Below are positions 8,531-17,841 of a stretch of 64,000 nucleotides of DNA, piece by piece. The translations under genes were made by a program, and so were the position numbers. Numbering within the stretch: the first letter of the stretch is position 1; the number at the start of each line of letters is the position of its first letter. The notes beneath the pieces were generated by a model, which searched no databases, was not told the DNA's origin, and was given only the letters and a program-made list of their open reading frames with translations. The DNA is from Collimonas sp. OK242 (GTDB taxonomy: Bacteria > Pseudomonadota > Gammaproteobacteria > Burkholderiales > Burkholderiaceae_D), in contig NZ_FNOR01000020.1 of the NCBI RefSeq assembly GCF_900107095.1, positions 35,209 through 99,208 of the forward strand. The letters are read 5' to 3'.

Positions 8531-10612
8531 CTACGTCTTGGGTTGATCTGTCGGGGCTTGCTCCAATACCGGCAGTTCGATCACCACCGTGGTGCCTTTA
8601 CCTTCTGCCGCGTTAAAACGGACTTGCCCGCCCAGATAAGTTGCTCTTTCATGCAAGCCACGCAAACCATGGGTGGCAGTGTTTTCAAAGCGCTGCTGCG
8701 ACATGCCGACGCCGTTGTCCCGCACCGTTAGCGCCAGCCTGTCCTCGTCAATATCGAGAATCACCTCAACCTGGCTGGCATGGGCGTGCTTGGAGACATT
8801 GTTCAAAATTTCCTGCAGCATGCGATATACCGCGATGTCGACTTTATGGTCGACCGCAATGTCCTCATCGGGCAGACTGGACTTGCATACGATCCCGGTA
8901 CGCTGGCCGAAATCTTCCAGCTGCTCCAGGATGGCCGCTTTCAATCCAAACAGATCAAGCATGTTAGGCCGCAATTCCGTTTGAATCCGGCGTGTGGTAG
9001 CCACCAGCGAACTGAGCAGCTCCTGCATCTGGATCTGGCGATTCTGCCATTGTTCATTGTCCGGCAGGACTTTATAGACTCCCGCCAGATGCATGCTCAG
9101 CGCAGTCAGGGACGCGCCCATATTGTCGTGCAGCTCGCGCGCAATCGCCCGCTTCTCTTCTTCCCGTATGGTCTCCATATGGTTGGCCAGCTCGCGCAAT
9201 AATGCAGTGCGCTGCGCGATGGTGCGCTCCAGCTCCGACTCGCGCTGCCTGAGCGAATCCTCGGCACGCTTGCGTTCACTGATATCGGTGGCGATGCCGA
9301 CTACCCCCATGACCCGCCCCTGCTGGTCGAACCACGGCGCTTTGGTGGTCTGGAAAGTTACCATGTCGTTTAACGATTGCACCGTTTGCTCCAGCGTCTC
9401 CGATACCCCGCCGCTCATGATGCGGCTATCGGCCTGGTCGATCTGCTCGGCGTCTTCCCGTCGCTGAAACAGTTCTTCGCTGCGGCGGTACCTGGCGTCT
9501 CGCCATTCCAGTCCGAGCCGGCGCAAATAGGCCGGATTGGCGAAAATCAGGCGCCCCTGGCGATCTTTCACGAAGATCGGATCGTTGGTGTTATCGCTGA
9601 CCGCGATCAGCAACGCGGTAGCTTCCGCCAGCTCTGCCGCGCTTTGCAGACGCGCGCCGTACTCGCGGTCGACCTGGCCGGCGGCACGCCAGAAAATGAA
9701 CAACACCAGCACGCTGTCGATCAAGGTCAGCAAAGGCGGCACCGAGGCGCGGTCGTAGATACCCTGGCGCGCACCCCAATCGGCCAGCCAATGCAGGGCA
9801 ACCAGCAAGATCAGCATCTGCGGCACGGAACGGCGCAACATCTGCCCGCCCGGCGCGTGCCGGGTAATGATCGCCATCATGCGTTGACGCGGACGCGACA
9901 TCAGCAACGCCATGCCGAACAGGAAAAAAGCCACTGCCGCCAGCCACGGAATGCGGGTCGCGTAAACCATCTGGGTCATTGCAGCAACGTTATACAGATA
10001 ACCCAGCAACGGGATCGCGCTTAGAAAAATGAGGGAAATTGCCAAGTATTCGGCCAGGTGGCGATCGCTCCTGGTGCGATGATCCAGCAGGAGCAAAGCC
10101 ATTCCGCAGAAAACAAAGCCGATCGCAGCCATCGGATGCAAGCCATCCGGATAGCGCTGACCTGGATGTGACGCCAGCAGGTTAAGGAGAACGTCGAGCC
10201 AGCCGGCGCTGCCCAGCACCTCGTGCAACAGTGCTGCGATGGCAAGCATCAAAAGTAAAACGGCCAGTATCTGCGCCAGAAATTTAATCGCTTTTTGGGG
10301 CCCCACTATCACGCACTGCAGTAACAGGCTACAGGTTGCCAGCAGAAAACCGGCTGCTGTGTTGGTACCCCAGAGGGGTAGTTGCGAAGTAGAAAACTGC
10401 AGCGGAAATGACAGCGTAAACGGGTAAACAGCGGCAATCAGCACAAACGCAGAAATCATCATCAGCAACATGCTCACGGCTACCGCGGCGAGGATAGTGC
10501 GCGACACATAGGTTTGGGTCGCAGCCAGGCTCTCCAGCGCGCGTGTCTTCAGCAGATCCTGATAGTGCGGATTGCCAAGTCCCGCCTCCGCCTGATCACC
10601 ATCTTCTATCAA
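8531..10612 (-). CDS. Membrane sensor histidine kinase with PAS domain (NarX/UhpB class)
   Basis: A 693-residue sensor kinase. About eight hydrophobic segments fill the first 310 residues. A PAS domain follows (about 335-455, ending in the VVGIATDISERKRAE signature), then a short coiled coil and a HisKA_3 dimerisation domain with phosphorylatable H495 in ARELHDNMGA. The ATPase domain shows the N box (EILNNVSKHA, about 601-610) and the G1 box (DNGVGM, 632-637). HisKA_3 kinases pair with NarL-type regulators, and one lies two genes downstream in order of position (11190-11822). The only suitable start is a TTG with GGAGG four bases before it. The ligand is unknown. Confidence 0.88.
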   Translation of the reverse strand: MIEDGDQAEAGLGNPHYQDLLKTRALESLAATQTYVSRTILAAVAVSMLLMMISAFVLIAAVYPFTLSFPLQFSTSQLPLWGTNTAAGFLLATCSLLLQCVIVGPQKAIKFLAQILAVLLLMLAIAALLHEVLGSAGWLDVLLNLLASHPGQRYPDGLHPMAAIGFVFCGMALLLLDHRTRSDRHLAEYLAISLIFLSAIPLLGYLYNVAAMTQMVYATRIPWLAAVAFFLFGMALLMSRPRQRMMAIITRHAPGGQMLRRSVPQMLILLVALHWLADWGARQGIYDRASVPPLLTLIDSVLVLFIFWRAAGQVDREYGARLQSAAELAEATALLIAVSDNTNDPIFVKDRQGRLIFANPAYLRRLGLEWRDARYRRSEELFQRREDAEQIDQADSRIMSGGVSETLEQTVQSLNDMVTFQTTKAPWFDQQGRVMGVVGIATDISERKRAEDSLRQRESELERTIAQRTALLRELANHMETIREEEKRAIARELHDNMGASLTALSMHLAGVYKVLPDNEQWQNRQIQMQELLSSLVATTRRIQTELRPNMLDLFGLKAAILEQLEDFGQRTGIVCKSSLPDEDIAVDHKVDIAVYRMLQEILNNVSKHAHASQVEVILDIDEDRLALTVRDNGVGMSQQRFENTATHGLRGLHERATYLGGQVRFNAAEGKGTTVVIELPVLEQAPTDQPKT

Positions 10613-10636
10613 ATCGCCTCCAGGAAATCGTGTCGA

Positions 10637-11065
10637 TCAATGATCTGGCAGTCCCGTTCCCAAGGCTGCGAGCAAGTCGCGCAGCTTGGTGAATTCTGAA
10701 CTCTTATCGAAGAAAAAACGTACACCATATTTCTCTCCGGCGCGTCGAAAGGCATTGCTGACATTATTGCTGAAAATGATTTTCAGCGAATTGAGCGGCT
10801 TGTGCGATTCAGCCAAGGTCCGCAACAGGTTCATGCCATTGCCCTGCTTAAGTTCAATATCCAGAATCAAGACATCAAAAGACTCCGCATTGATCTTTTT
10901 CAAGGCGTCGGCTTCCTCTTCCGCAAATCCGGCAAATATCACGCCGGGAATTTCCTTCAAGGTATCAATCATCAAATCCCGTACAGCCAGCGAATCTTCC
11001 ACCAGGAAAATCCGCAAGGGCGCGACGCTGGCATTGGCTGCAGCAGGGGTTATGGTTTGGTTCAT
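10637..11065 (-). CDS. Single-domain response regulator (CheY-like receiver)
   Basis: A 142-residue protein consisting almost wholly of one receiver domain. The acidic pair E23/D24 (LVEDS), the phospho-acceptor D69 (DVLILDIE) and a C-terminal FFFDKS lysine are all present. There is no DNA-binding output domain. It lies immediately upstream of the sensor kinase, 24 bp from its TTG start, so the two are almost certainly co-transcribed. It may act as a phosphate sink or signal by protein contact, and may compete with the NarL-type regulator upstream for the same kinase. Confidence 0.88.
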   Translation of the reverse strand: MNQTITPAAANASVAPLRIFLVEDSLAVRDLMIDTLKEIPGVIFAGFAEEEADALKKINAESFDVLILDIELKQGNGMNLLRTLAESHKPLNSLKIIFSNNVSNAFRRAGEKYGVRFFFDKSSEFTKLRDLLAALGTGLPDH

Positions 11066-11189
11066 ATTGGTTGACGGCTAGTTATCAACATACCTCGCTT
11101 GGGTTCGTGCATTATGCCAGTCTGGATGGCGGCGGCTGACAGCCTTCTTGCAGCAACTATATCGTGTGTCTCTGGTGCATCTCGCCTGC

Positions 11190-11822
11190 CTAATCGATCA
11201 GATTATTCTTGATCGCGTAATAAATAATATCGGCATTGCTCGTCATGCTCATCTTTTGCAGCACACGGGTGCGATAGGTGCTGATGGTCTTGACGCTCAG
11301 GCAAAGTTCCTTGGCAATCTTGGTCACCCCTTCGCCCTGGCTCAGCTTATAAAAAATTTCGTACTCGCGCGCGGACAAGGATTCATGCAACGCCCCCTGT
11401 TCAGCATTGGCAGGATCGGCCGTCAATAGCTCCGCAACTGCATAACTGATGTATTTGTGACCTTGCAATATAGTCTCGATAGCCTTCACCAGTTCCGTCG
11501 CCAGCGCCTCTTTTTGCACATAGCCGTCGGCTCCGCTGCGCAGCACCTGCACCGCGTAGCGATTCTCCGGATGCATGCTGAGCATGAGCACCGGCAGCGC
11601 CGGTTTCTCGCGCTTGATCTGTTTCAGCACTTCCACTCCGCTCTTGTCCGGCATCGCGATATCAAGCAGCACGATGTCATATTCATTGGAGCGGATCAGC
11701 CGGATGGCTTCCTGCGCATTGGCGGCCTCGCCGGCGATCTCCATTTCCGGTATGTCGGCGATGAAGTGCTGGACACCGGCGCGCACTACCGCATGATCGT
11801 CAACCACCAAAATTCTCGTCAT
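11190..11822 (-). CDS. NarL/FixJ-family response regulator
   Basis: A 210-residue two-domain transcriptional regulator. The receiver domain has D8/D9, phospho-acceptor D54 (VLLDIAMPDKSG) and K104. The C-terminal LuxR-type helix-turn-helix spans about 145-205, with SAREYEIFYKLSQGEGVTKI followed by the recognition helix around VKTISTYRTRV. Its resemblance is to UvrY/GacA-type regulators. It is the natural DNA-binding partner of the HisKA_3 sensor kinase two genes downstream on the same strand. No target sites can be assigned from this sequence. Confidence 0.9.
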   Translation of the reverse strand: MTRILVVDDHAVVRAGVQHFIADIPEMEIAGEAANAQEAIRLIRSNEYDIVLLDIAMPDKSGVEVLKQIKREKPALPVLMLSMHPENRYAVQVLRSGADGYVQKEALATELVKAIETILQGHKYISYAVAELLTADPANAEQGALHESLSAREYEIFYKLSQGEGVTKIAKELCLSVKTISTYRTRVLQKMSMTSNADIIYYAIKNNLID

Positions 11823-11942
11823 CTGTTCAACCGTCGCAATCAGATCAATTATCCGGCGCTGTCATGGCCTGGCTGCGGCCAATCTTCAGCGTGTCATATG
11901 CAGTGTGCGACTGACTGCCTTCAATGTAAACATATGCGGCAA

Positions 11943-12494
11943 TTATTTGTTGAGCTCGATTTTGGCGGCGTTGACACACTCGTCTTTCGCAGCACCGGCC
12001 AGCGCATCGCACTGGGCAAGTGCAACCTTGTATCTGGCATCGGCGCGCTCTTCCCTGGCACTGGCGCTTGCCTTGGAGACGTCGCGTTGCGTGTTGGCGT
12101 TGGTGATGGCATCGGTTTGCGCGGCTTTTGCTTGCGTGATGCAGACATCCTTGCCGTTACCCGCCAGGCCGTTGCATTTTTCCCTGGCTACTGCATAGTC
12201 GGCATCAGCTTCGGATTTGCGGGCGCTGGCCAATGCTTCAGGTGTGTCTTTATACTCGGCCATGGCATCCTGCTTGCTGTGCTCGCGCGTGGCCTTGGCT
12301 TGCTTGAGACAGACGTCCTTGCCATTGCCGCTGAAATCGTTGCATTTCACCTTGTCAGCCTTATAGCTCGCATCGGCCGCATCTTCTGCCGCCTTGTAGC
12401 TGGCTTTGGCATTGTCTGCCGCCAGCGCCAGCGATGCGCCGCTAACGCCGGCCACGCCGATCAGCATGGCGGCGATCATTTTTTTGATAATCAT
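11943..12494 (-). CDS. Periplasmic protein with three cysteine-pair repeats
   Basis: A 183-residue exported protein of unknown function. The signal peptide is MIIKKMIAAMLIGVAGVSG and cleavage is expected after LALA. The mature part is Ala/Lys/Asp-rich and probably helical. It contains three related modules with a cysteine pair: KCNDFSGNGKDVCLKQAK, KCNGLAGNGKDVCITQAK and QCDALAGAAKDECVNAAK. The ten-residue cysteine spacing is the same each time, suggesting one disulphide per module. Similar short proteins are familiar from Burkholderiales genomes, but I know of no assigned role. It is preceded by the signalling group but oriented as a separate unit. Confidence 0.8.
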   Translation of the reverse strand: MIIKKMIAAMLIGVAGVSGASLALAADNAKASYKAAEDAADASYKADKVKCNDFSGNGKDVCLKQAKATREHSKQDAMAEYKDTPEALASARKSEADADYAVAREKCNGLAGNGKDVCITQAKAAQTDAITNANTQRDVSKASASAREERADARYKVALAQCDALAGAAKDECVNAAKIELNK

Positions 12495-12806
12495 GTCAAT
12501 ATCCTTTATTCAATCCGGCATGCAAGAACTTCCCGCTGAGCCCCTGATGGACCATACCAGCCTCGCCGGCCTGCCATCGCCGTTGCCCTTGCGCCGGTGA
12601 TCCCATACTAACCAGGCACAGCTATACAGCGCTATAGGACAGGGACGGGCATGCTTGTAGGACAAGCGGAAGCGTCAGTCATGCGGAGCGCGCCATCAAT
12701 GTGTAAAATTCGGCGTGTAAAATTGTCAACCTGCTCTGCCAAATGCGGTTTCCTACGCATAATCGCCATTGCACCCGCAAATACAAGTCTTAAAAGGAAG
12801 GAAGTC
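12495..12806. other. Intergenic region between divergent genes
   Basis: About 312 bases between the cysteine-repeat protein gene and the glutamate-synthase-like gene, presumably holding both promoters. An open frame continues upstream of 12807 but lacks a ribosome site and is not judged coding. No hairpin, repeat or RNA gene stands out. Confidence 0.5.
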
Positions 12807-14420
12807 ATGAGAGTCAGTCGTTATCTTAGCTTTTGGGCAGTGCTGTTGCTGACTTTGCTGCTTGCCGCCGGCGCCGCGGCTGGCAAAATGGCATGGTGGT
12901 GGGCTGCGATCCCCGCTCTGCTGACCGTACTGGGTATCTGGGACATGCGCCAGCGCAGCCACGCGATCCTGCGCAACTATCCGTTGATCGGACATTTCCG
13001 TTTTCTGTTTGAAATGATCCGTCCCGAGATGCGGCAGTATTTTTTCGAGAGCGATAACGACGGCGCGCCATTTACCCGCAAGGAACGCAGCCTGGTTTAC
13101 CAGCGCGCCAAAGGCGCTGTCGACAGCCGGCCGTTCGGCACCGAGCTCGATGTCAAGCTGCGCGGCTACGAGTGGGTCGGCCATTCGCTGGCGCCCACCG
13201 TCCTGGCCAGCCACGACTTCCGCGTGACGGTCGGCGCCGAGCGCGCGCAGCCGTATTCGATGTCGGTCTTCAATGTTTCCGCGATGAGCTTCGGCGCGCT
13301 CTCGGCCAACGCAATTCGCGCGCTCAATCGCGGCGCCAAGAAAGGCGGCTTCGCACACGATACCGGCGAAGGCTCGATCTCACCTTATCATCGCGAATTC
13401 GGCGGCGACCTGCTGTGGCAAATCGCCTCCGGCTACTTCGGTTGCCGCAACGGCGACGGCAGCTTCAACGAAGAAAAATTCGTGGAGCAAGCCACTACGC
13501 CGCAAGTCAAGATGATCACCGTCAAACTTTCGCAGGGCGCCAAACCAGGCCATGGCGGCGTACTGCCGGCAGCCAAGATCACGCCGGAAATAGCGGCAAC
13601 TCGCGGCGTGCCTATGGGTGTCGATTGCATCTCGCCGGCCACCCACTCCTCGTTTTCGAATCCCGTCGGCTTGCTGGAATTCATCCAGAAACTGCGCACG
13701 CTGTCGGGCGACAAACCGGTCGGCTTCAAACTCTGCGTCGGCCATCCCTGGGAATTTTTCGGGATTGTAAAAGCCATGCTGCAAACCGGCATCCTGCCTG
13801 ACTTCATTGTGGTGGATGGCTCTGAAGGCGGCACCGGCGCTGCGCCGCTGGAGTTTGTCGATCACGTCGGCATGCCTTTGCAGGAAGGTTTGCTGCTGGT
13901 GCATAACACCTTGCTCGGCGCCGGACTGCGCGACCGCATCAAGATCGGCGCCAGCGGCAAAGTGATTACCGCCTTCGACCTCGCTCGCACACTGGCGATC
14001 GGCGCCGACTGGTGCAATTCGGCGCGCGGCTTCATGTTTTCGCTGGGCTGCATCCAGTCGCAAAGCTGTCATACCGACCGTTGTCCAACCGGCGTCGCCA
14101 CCCAGGATGTCGGTCGCCAGAAGGCATTGGTGGTGCCTGACAAGGCCGAGCGCGTGTATCGCTTCCATGAAAGCACCTTGCACGCCTTGCAAGAACTGGT
14201 GCAAGCTGCCGGCTTGCCGCACGCCTCTGCACTACGCGCGCACCATATTGTGCGCCGCACTTCGGACCATGAAGTGAAACTGATGTCTGATTTGCTGCCT
14301 TATCTGCAAGCGGGGGATTTGCTGAATCAGAAATACCGCTTCCCGGTATTTGAGAAATACTGGCCGATCTCGCGCGCGGAAAGTTTTCATCCCGCAGCGC
14401 CGATCAAAAGCGGCGCCTGA
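12807..14420 (+). CDS. Membrane-anchored FMN glutamate-synthase-domain protein
   Basis: A 537-residue protein with two hydrophobic segments at the N-terminus (about 6-50) followed by a glutamate synthase large-subunit-type FMN domain. The iron-sulphur and FMN region is intact, with CIQSQSCHTDRCPTG placed as in GltB, and the flavin-binding barrel includes VDGSEGGTGAAP. It lacks the glutaminase domain of true glutamate synthase, so it belongs to the stand-alone FMN-binding glutamate synthase family (YerD-like), whose substrate is not established. The ATG at 12807 follows AAAGGAAGGAA. A terminator hairpin lies just after the stop. It is a single-gene unit. Confidence 0.85.
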   Translation: MRVSRYLSFWAVLLLTLLLAAGAAAGKMAWWWAAIPALLTVLGIWDMRQRSHAILRNYPLIGHFRFLFEMIRPEMRQYFFESDNDGAPFTRKERSLVYQRAKGAVDSRPFGTELDVKLRGYEWVGHSLAPTVLASHDFRVTVGAERAQPYSMSVFNVSAMSFGALSANAIRALNRGAKKGGFAHDTGEGSISPYHREFGGDLLWQIASGYFGCRNGDGSFNEEKFVEQATTPQVKMITVKLSQGAKPGHGGVLPAAKITPEIAATRGVPMGVDCISPATHSSFSNPVGLLEFIQKLRTLSGDKPVGFKLCVGHPWEFFGIVKAMLQTGILPDFIVVDGSEGGTGAAPLEFVDHVGMPLQEGLLLVHNTLLGAGLRDRIKIGASGKVITAFDLARTLAIGADWCNSARGFMFSLGCIQSQSCHTDRCPTGVATQDVGRQKALVVPDKAERVYRFHESTLHALQELVQAAGLPHASALRAHHIVRRTSDHEVKLMSDLLPYLQAGDLLNQKYRFPVFEKYWPISRAESFHPAAPIKSGA

Positions 14421-14421
14421 T

Positions 14422-14458
14422 AAAAAAAGCCAGGGCTCTCGCGACCCCTGGCTTTTTT
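14422..14458. terminator. Bidirectional rho-independent terminator
   Basis: The stem AAAAAAGCCAGGG pairs with CCCTGGCTTTTTT around a short loop. The stop codon of the glutamate-synthase-like gene is directly before it, and the convergent maiA-like gene ends shortly after it on the other strand. The A and T runs allow termination in both directions. Confidence 0.9.
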
Positions 14459-14475
14459 CCATACCTGGCTGTGTT

Positions 14476-15138
14476 TCAAACCTCGGCATCCGGTTGATTT
14501 TGCGGCGCCGCCTTGATGAAGGCATCCAGCTCCTGGCAGTTCTGGTAAATGCCCGTCAAGGTCGGCATCGCAGACAAATCGCATTTCAGGCGCTGCGCAT
14601 TGAAAATCTGCGGCACCAGGCAGCAATCGGCCAGCGTCGGCGTATCGCCGAAACAAAATTTGCCGGACCGGCTGTCCCTGGCCAGCGTAAGCTCCAGCGC
14701 CGCCAAACCGCTTTCGCACCAATGGCGATACCAGGCGTTCTTGGCATTCTCATCGACCTTCAGTTCGTGCACCAGATAACGCAATACGCGCAGATTATTC
14801 ACCGGATGGATGTCGCAGGCAATCGACAGGCCGATGCTGCGCACAAAAGCGCGATCCAGTGCCGTCGATGGCAGCAAGGCAGGCGCAGGCTGGACTTCTT
14901 CCAGATACTCCATAATCGCTAACGACTGGGTCAGCGCAACCTGGCCGCCGGCAGCATCGTCGTCGACCAAAGTCGGCACCAGGCCATCGCTATTCAAGGT
15001 CCGGTACATCTGACTCAGTTGCTCGCCGCCGTGCTTCAGCAAATGGACCGGTACGATATCGTAGGGCATGCCTTTCAAATTCAAGGCGATCCGTACCCGA
15101 TAGGCGGCGGAACTTCGGAAATAGCTATACAGTTTCAT
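14476..15138 (-). CDS. maiA: Maleylacetoacetate/maleylpyruvate isomerase (zeta-class GST)
   Basis: A 220-residue zeta-class glutathione S-transferase that should isomerise maleylacetoacetate or maleylpyruvate to the fumaryl form with glutathione. The catalytic SSAAYR motif is at residues 9-14 and the thioredoxin-like domain carries VPTLVDDD and the glutathione-binding QSLAIMEYLEE. The helical domain follows. A fumarylacetoacetate-hydrolase-family gene lies 28 bp upstream in the same direction, so the pair can carry out isomerisation and hydrolysis at the end of tyrosine/homogentisate or gentisate breakdown. The sequence does not decide between MaiA and NagL. The ATG at 15138 is preferred over an adjacent TTG. 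Confidence 0.85.
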   Translation of the reverse strand: MKLYSYFRSSAAYRVRIALNLKGMPYDIVPVHLLKHGGEQLSQMYRTLNSDGLVPTLVDDDAAGGQVALTQSLAIMEYLEEVQPAPALLPSTALDRAFVRSIGLSIACDIHPVNNLRVLRYLVHELKVDENAKNAWYRHWCESGLAALELTLARDSRSGKFCFGDTPTLADCCLVPQIFNAQRLKCDLSAMPTLTGIYQNCQELDAFIKAAPQNQPDAEV

Positions 15139-15166
15139 CAATGTATCTCGAATCTCGATTCAGGTA

Positions 15167-15862
15167 TCAAACCAGGCGCACCCGCAGATCGCCGACGCCC
15201 GCTATCGATCCTTCCAGCAGATCGCCTTTGCCCACTGCGGCAACGCCAGCGGGGGTGCCGGTAAAAATCAGATCGCCGGCCTGCAATTCAAAATAGGCGG
15301 ACAACTGCGCTATGGTCTCGGCGATGTTCCAGATCATCTGGCTGATATCGCCTTGCTGGCGCAATGCGCCATTTACATTCAGATGGATATCGCCTTGATC
15401 GATGACACCGCTCGCGCCGGCGGGATGGAGATGAGAAATCGGGGCGGAGTAATCGAAACCCTTGGCGGTACACCATGGCCGACCGAGTTTCTTGGCCTCG
15501 CCCTGCAAATCGCGGCGGGTCATGTCGAGCCCGACGGCATAACCCCAGATATGCTTGACAGCTTCCGCTACCGGAATATTCTTGCCGCCGGTAGACAGCG
15601 CTACCACCAACTCGATCTCATGATGCAGATCCTCGGTCATGGAAGGGTAAGGCATCTCGCCTACCGTGCCGTGCGCAACCGGCAGCACCGCATCAGCCGG
15701 CTTCATGAAGAAAAACGGCGCTTCGCGGCCGCTGCTGCCCATTTCCCTGGCGTGCTCGGCATAATTGCGGCCGACGCAATAAATCCGGTGTACCGGAAAC
15801 AATTGGGCGCTGCCTGCGACGGGGACCGCTGCTACTGGCTTAGGGGGAAAAATGAATTGCAT
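15167..15862 (-). CDS. Fumarylacetoacetate hydrolase family protein (fumarylpyruvate hydrolase-like)
   Basis: A 231-residue single-domain FAA hydrolase. The metal site is visible in the strand HHEIELVVALSTGGKNI and the later GYAVGLDMTRRDLQ, giving the E-x-E...D ligand set. YCVGRNYAEHAREMG is the usual N-terminal substrate region. It should cleave a C-C bond in fumarylpyruvate or an acylpyruvate. With the zeta-class isomerase directly downstream it forms a two-step module for aromatic ring-fission products. AAAGGAG lies seven bases before the ATG at 15862; an in-frame upstream ATG would add 17 residues without a ribosome site. Confidence 0.88.
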   Translation of the reverse strand: MQFIFPPKPVAAVPVAGSAQLFPVHRIYCVGRNYAEHAREMGSSGREAPFFFMKPADAVLPVAHGTVGEMPYPSMTEDLHHEIELVVALSTGGKNIPVAEAVKHIWGYAVGLDMTRRDLQGEAKKLGRPWCTAKGFDYSAPISHLHPAGASGVIDQGDIHLNVNGALRQQGDISQMIWNIAETIAQLSAYFELQAGDLIFTGTPAGVAAVGKGDLLEGSIAGVGDLRVRLV

Positions 15863-15933
15863 GGAAGCTCCTTTTTCAATACCGCCGAAAATACTGCCGA
15901 GAATATTGCCCAATGATCGGCAGCGAACAATAG

Positions 15934-17130
15934 TTAAACGTCATTCTTACCCAGAAACAGCCCAAGGCGACGTACCGCTTCTTGCAGGTTTTCCATCGAC
16001 GTCGCATAGGACAGCCGAATATAGTGCTGCGCCGTGTACGGGCCGAAATCCAGGCCGGACACCATGCTGACGCCGACCTGATTCAATACATCCTTGACCA
16101 GCGTGTCGGCGTCGCCGCCGTCCTTGACGCAGTGCTTGAGTAAAGCGCTGCAATCGGCATACACATAGAATGCGCCGTCCGGCATCACCGGCACTTTGAA
16201 ACCGAGCTCGACCAAGGCCGGCACCAGATAATCGCGGCGCCGCTTGAATTCGCTCTTGCGCGCCTCGTACAAGGCCAGCGAGTCAGGCTCAAAACAGGCC
16301 AGCGCTGCATGCTGGGCGATCGCCGAAGGACAGATGAACAAATTCTGTGCAAGTTTTTCAATCGGCGCCGCCAATGATTCCGGCACCACCATCCAGCCGA
16401 GACGCCAGCCGGTCATATTGAAATATTTGGAGAAACTGTTGATGACGATAATGTCGTCAGCCAGCGACAGCGCCGAAAACGGCTCGCCGTCGTAAGTCAG
16501 GCCTTGATAAATTTCATCGACAATGGCAAAGCCGCCTTTGCCGCGCACGGTGGCGATGATCTTCGCCAGTTCGCTGTGCAGGATCGAGGTGCCGGTGGGG
16601 TTGGACGGCGATGCCAGCAGCACGCCGCGCGTGTTTTCGCTCCAGTGCTGGCGCACCGTCTCATCGGATAACTGAAAACGCTGGTCCGGACCGCTGGCAA
16701 TCATTTTCGCCTGGCCGTCGAACGCAGCAACGAAGTGACGATTGCATGGGTAGGATGGATCCGGCATCAGCACTTCGCTGCCCTTTTCCACCAATGCAGC
16801 GCAAGCCAGCAGCAAAGCGGCCGAGGCGCCAGCGGTCACGATAATCCGTTCAGGGGCGATATCCAGGCCGAATGCCTGGCGATAATGGGCCGAGATCGCC
16901 GCCCGCAACGCCGGTAAACCGGTAGCCGAAGTGTATTGCATCTTGCCGTCGGCCATGGCCCTGGCGGCAGCTTCAATCACCAGCGGCGCTGCAGTGAAAT
17001 CGGGCTCGCCGATACCCATGTGAATGATATGGCGGCCTTGCTGCTCCAATGCCGCGGCCATTTTTGCCAACTCCATCACATGAAACGGTGCGATGTTGTC
17101 GAGACGTGAAGCCAAATGCGAGAATGTCAT
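15934..17130 (-). CDS. Pyridoxal-phosphate aminotransferase, class I
   Basis: A 398-residue fold-type I aminotransferase. Key residues are clear: SNPTG at 176-180, D205 and Y208 in IVDEIYQG, the PLP-binding K235 in NSFSKYFNMTGWRLGW, and R243. The sequence is of the aspartate/aromatic/alanine-type subgroup common near riboflavin genes in Burkholderiales; the amino donor cannot be read. It follows nusB on the same strand with about 125 bp between. The start at 17130 gives the normal family N-terminus; an in-frame extension to 17223 has no support. Confidence 0.88.
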   Translation of the reverse strand: MTFSHLASRLDNIAPFHVMELAKMAAALEQQGRHIIHMGIGEPDFTAAPLVIEAAARAMADGKMQYTSATGLPALRAAISAHYRQAFGLDIAPERIIVTAGASAALLLACAALVEKGSEVLMPDPSYPCNRHFVAAFDGQAKMIASGPDQRFQLSDETVRQHWSENTRGVLLASPSNPTGTSILHSELAKIIATVRGKGGFAIVDEIYQGLTYDGEPFSALSLADDIIVINSFSKYFNMTGWRLGWMVVPESLAAPIEKLAQNLFICPSAIAQHAALACFEPDSLALYEARKSEFKRRRDYLVPALVELGFKVPVMPDGAFYVYADCSALLKHCVKDGGDADTLVKDVLNQVGVSMVSGLDFGPYTAQHYIRLSYATSMENLQEAVRRLGLFLGKNDV

Positions 17131-17255
17131 GAACACTTTTCCGAATGGCGAGGCGTTTCCGGTTGCTGGAGCCATGCCGCGCCTGAAACACGGGGCCGGT
17201 ATCGGTGCACGAGATAAGCGCACCGTCCGTATTCCCGTCTACATTGATTGCCGAC

Positions 17256-17726
17256 TCAGGATTTCCTGCCGGCGCCGATTTCGGTCGCCCGTGCTTTGGC
17301 GGCAAACTTGTCCAGCACGCCGTTGACGTATTTGTGGCCATCGATACCGCCGAACGATTTGGTCAGTTCCACCGCTTCGTTGATGACGACACGGTAAGGA
17401 ATCTCAACGTGATTCTGCAACTCGAAGGCGCCGATCAGCAGGGCCGCGTGTTCCACCGGCGACAGCTCGCTGATCTTGCGGTCGATCAGCGGCTCCAGGC
17501 CGGCGCGCAGTGTCGTCACATCCTTGATCGCACCATACAGCAGCGAGTTGAAATGCTCGGCATCGGCCTTGTCGAAGCCGTGCGCCTGGCGGATGTTTTC
17601 GCTGATGGCAGTCACGTCTTCGTTATTCAACAGCCATTGATACAGGCCCTGCAACGCGAATTCGCGCGCGCGGTGACGTGGCGTGCGGCTCTTGCTCGGA
17701 TTGGCGTGCAAAGTTTTATTAGTCAT
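17256..17726 (-). CDS. nusB: Transcription antitermination factor NusB
   Basis: A 156-residue all-helical RNA-binding protein that, with S10 (NusE), assembles the antitermination complex on rRNA transcripts at boxA. Family signatures are [17 protein letters not shown] at the N-terminus, [12 protein letters not shown], and [18 protein letters not shown] followed by [11 protein letters not shown]. The length is typical. It follows ribH, an arrangement seen in many proteobacteria, and is probably expressed from the ribBA-ribH transcript. Confidence 0.97.
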   Translation of the reverse strand: MTNKTLHANPSKSRTPRHRAREFALQGLYQWLLNNEDVTAISENIRQAHGFDKADAEHFNSLLYGAIKDVTTLRAGLEPLIDRKISELSPVEHAALLIGAFELQNHVEIPYRVVINEAVELTKSFGGIDGHKYVNGVLDKFAAKARATEIGAGRKS

Positions 17727-17841
17727 AGTTTTTCCAGCTTGTTTATCTACTGCGCGGCCGGTTCAGCCGCCAGCTTGTAATTCATTCAAACACTACACTA
17801 CGCGGCAAGACATCAAAGATGCCTTGCCTGTCGCAAAAATC

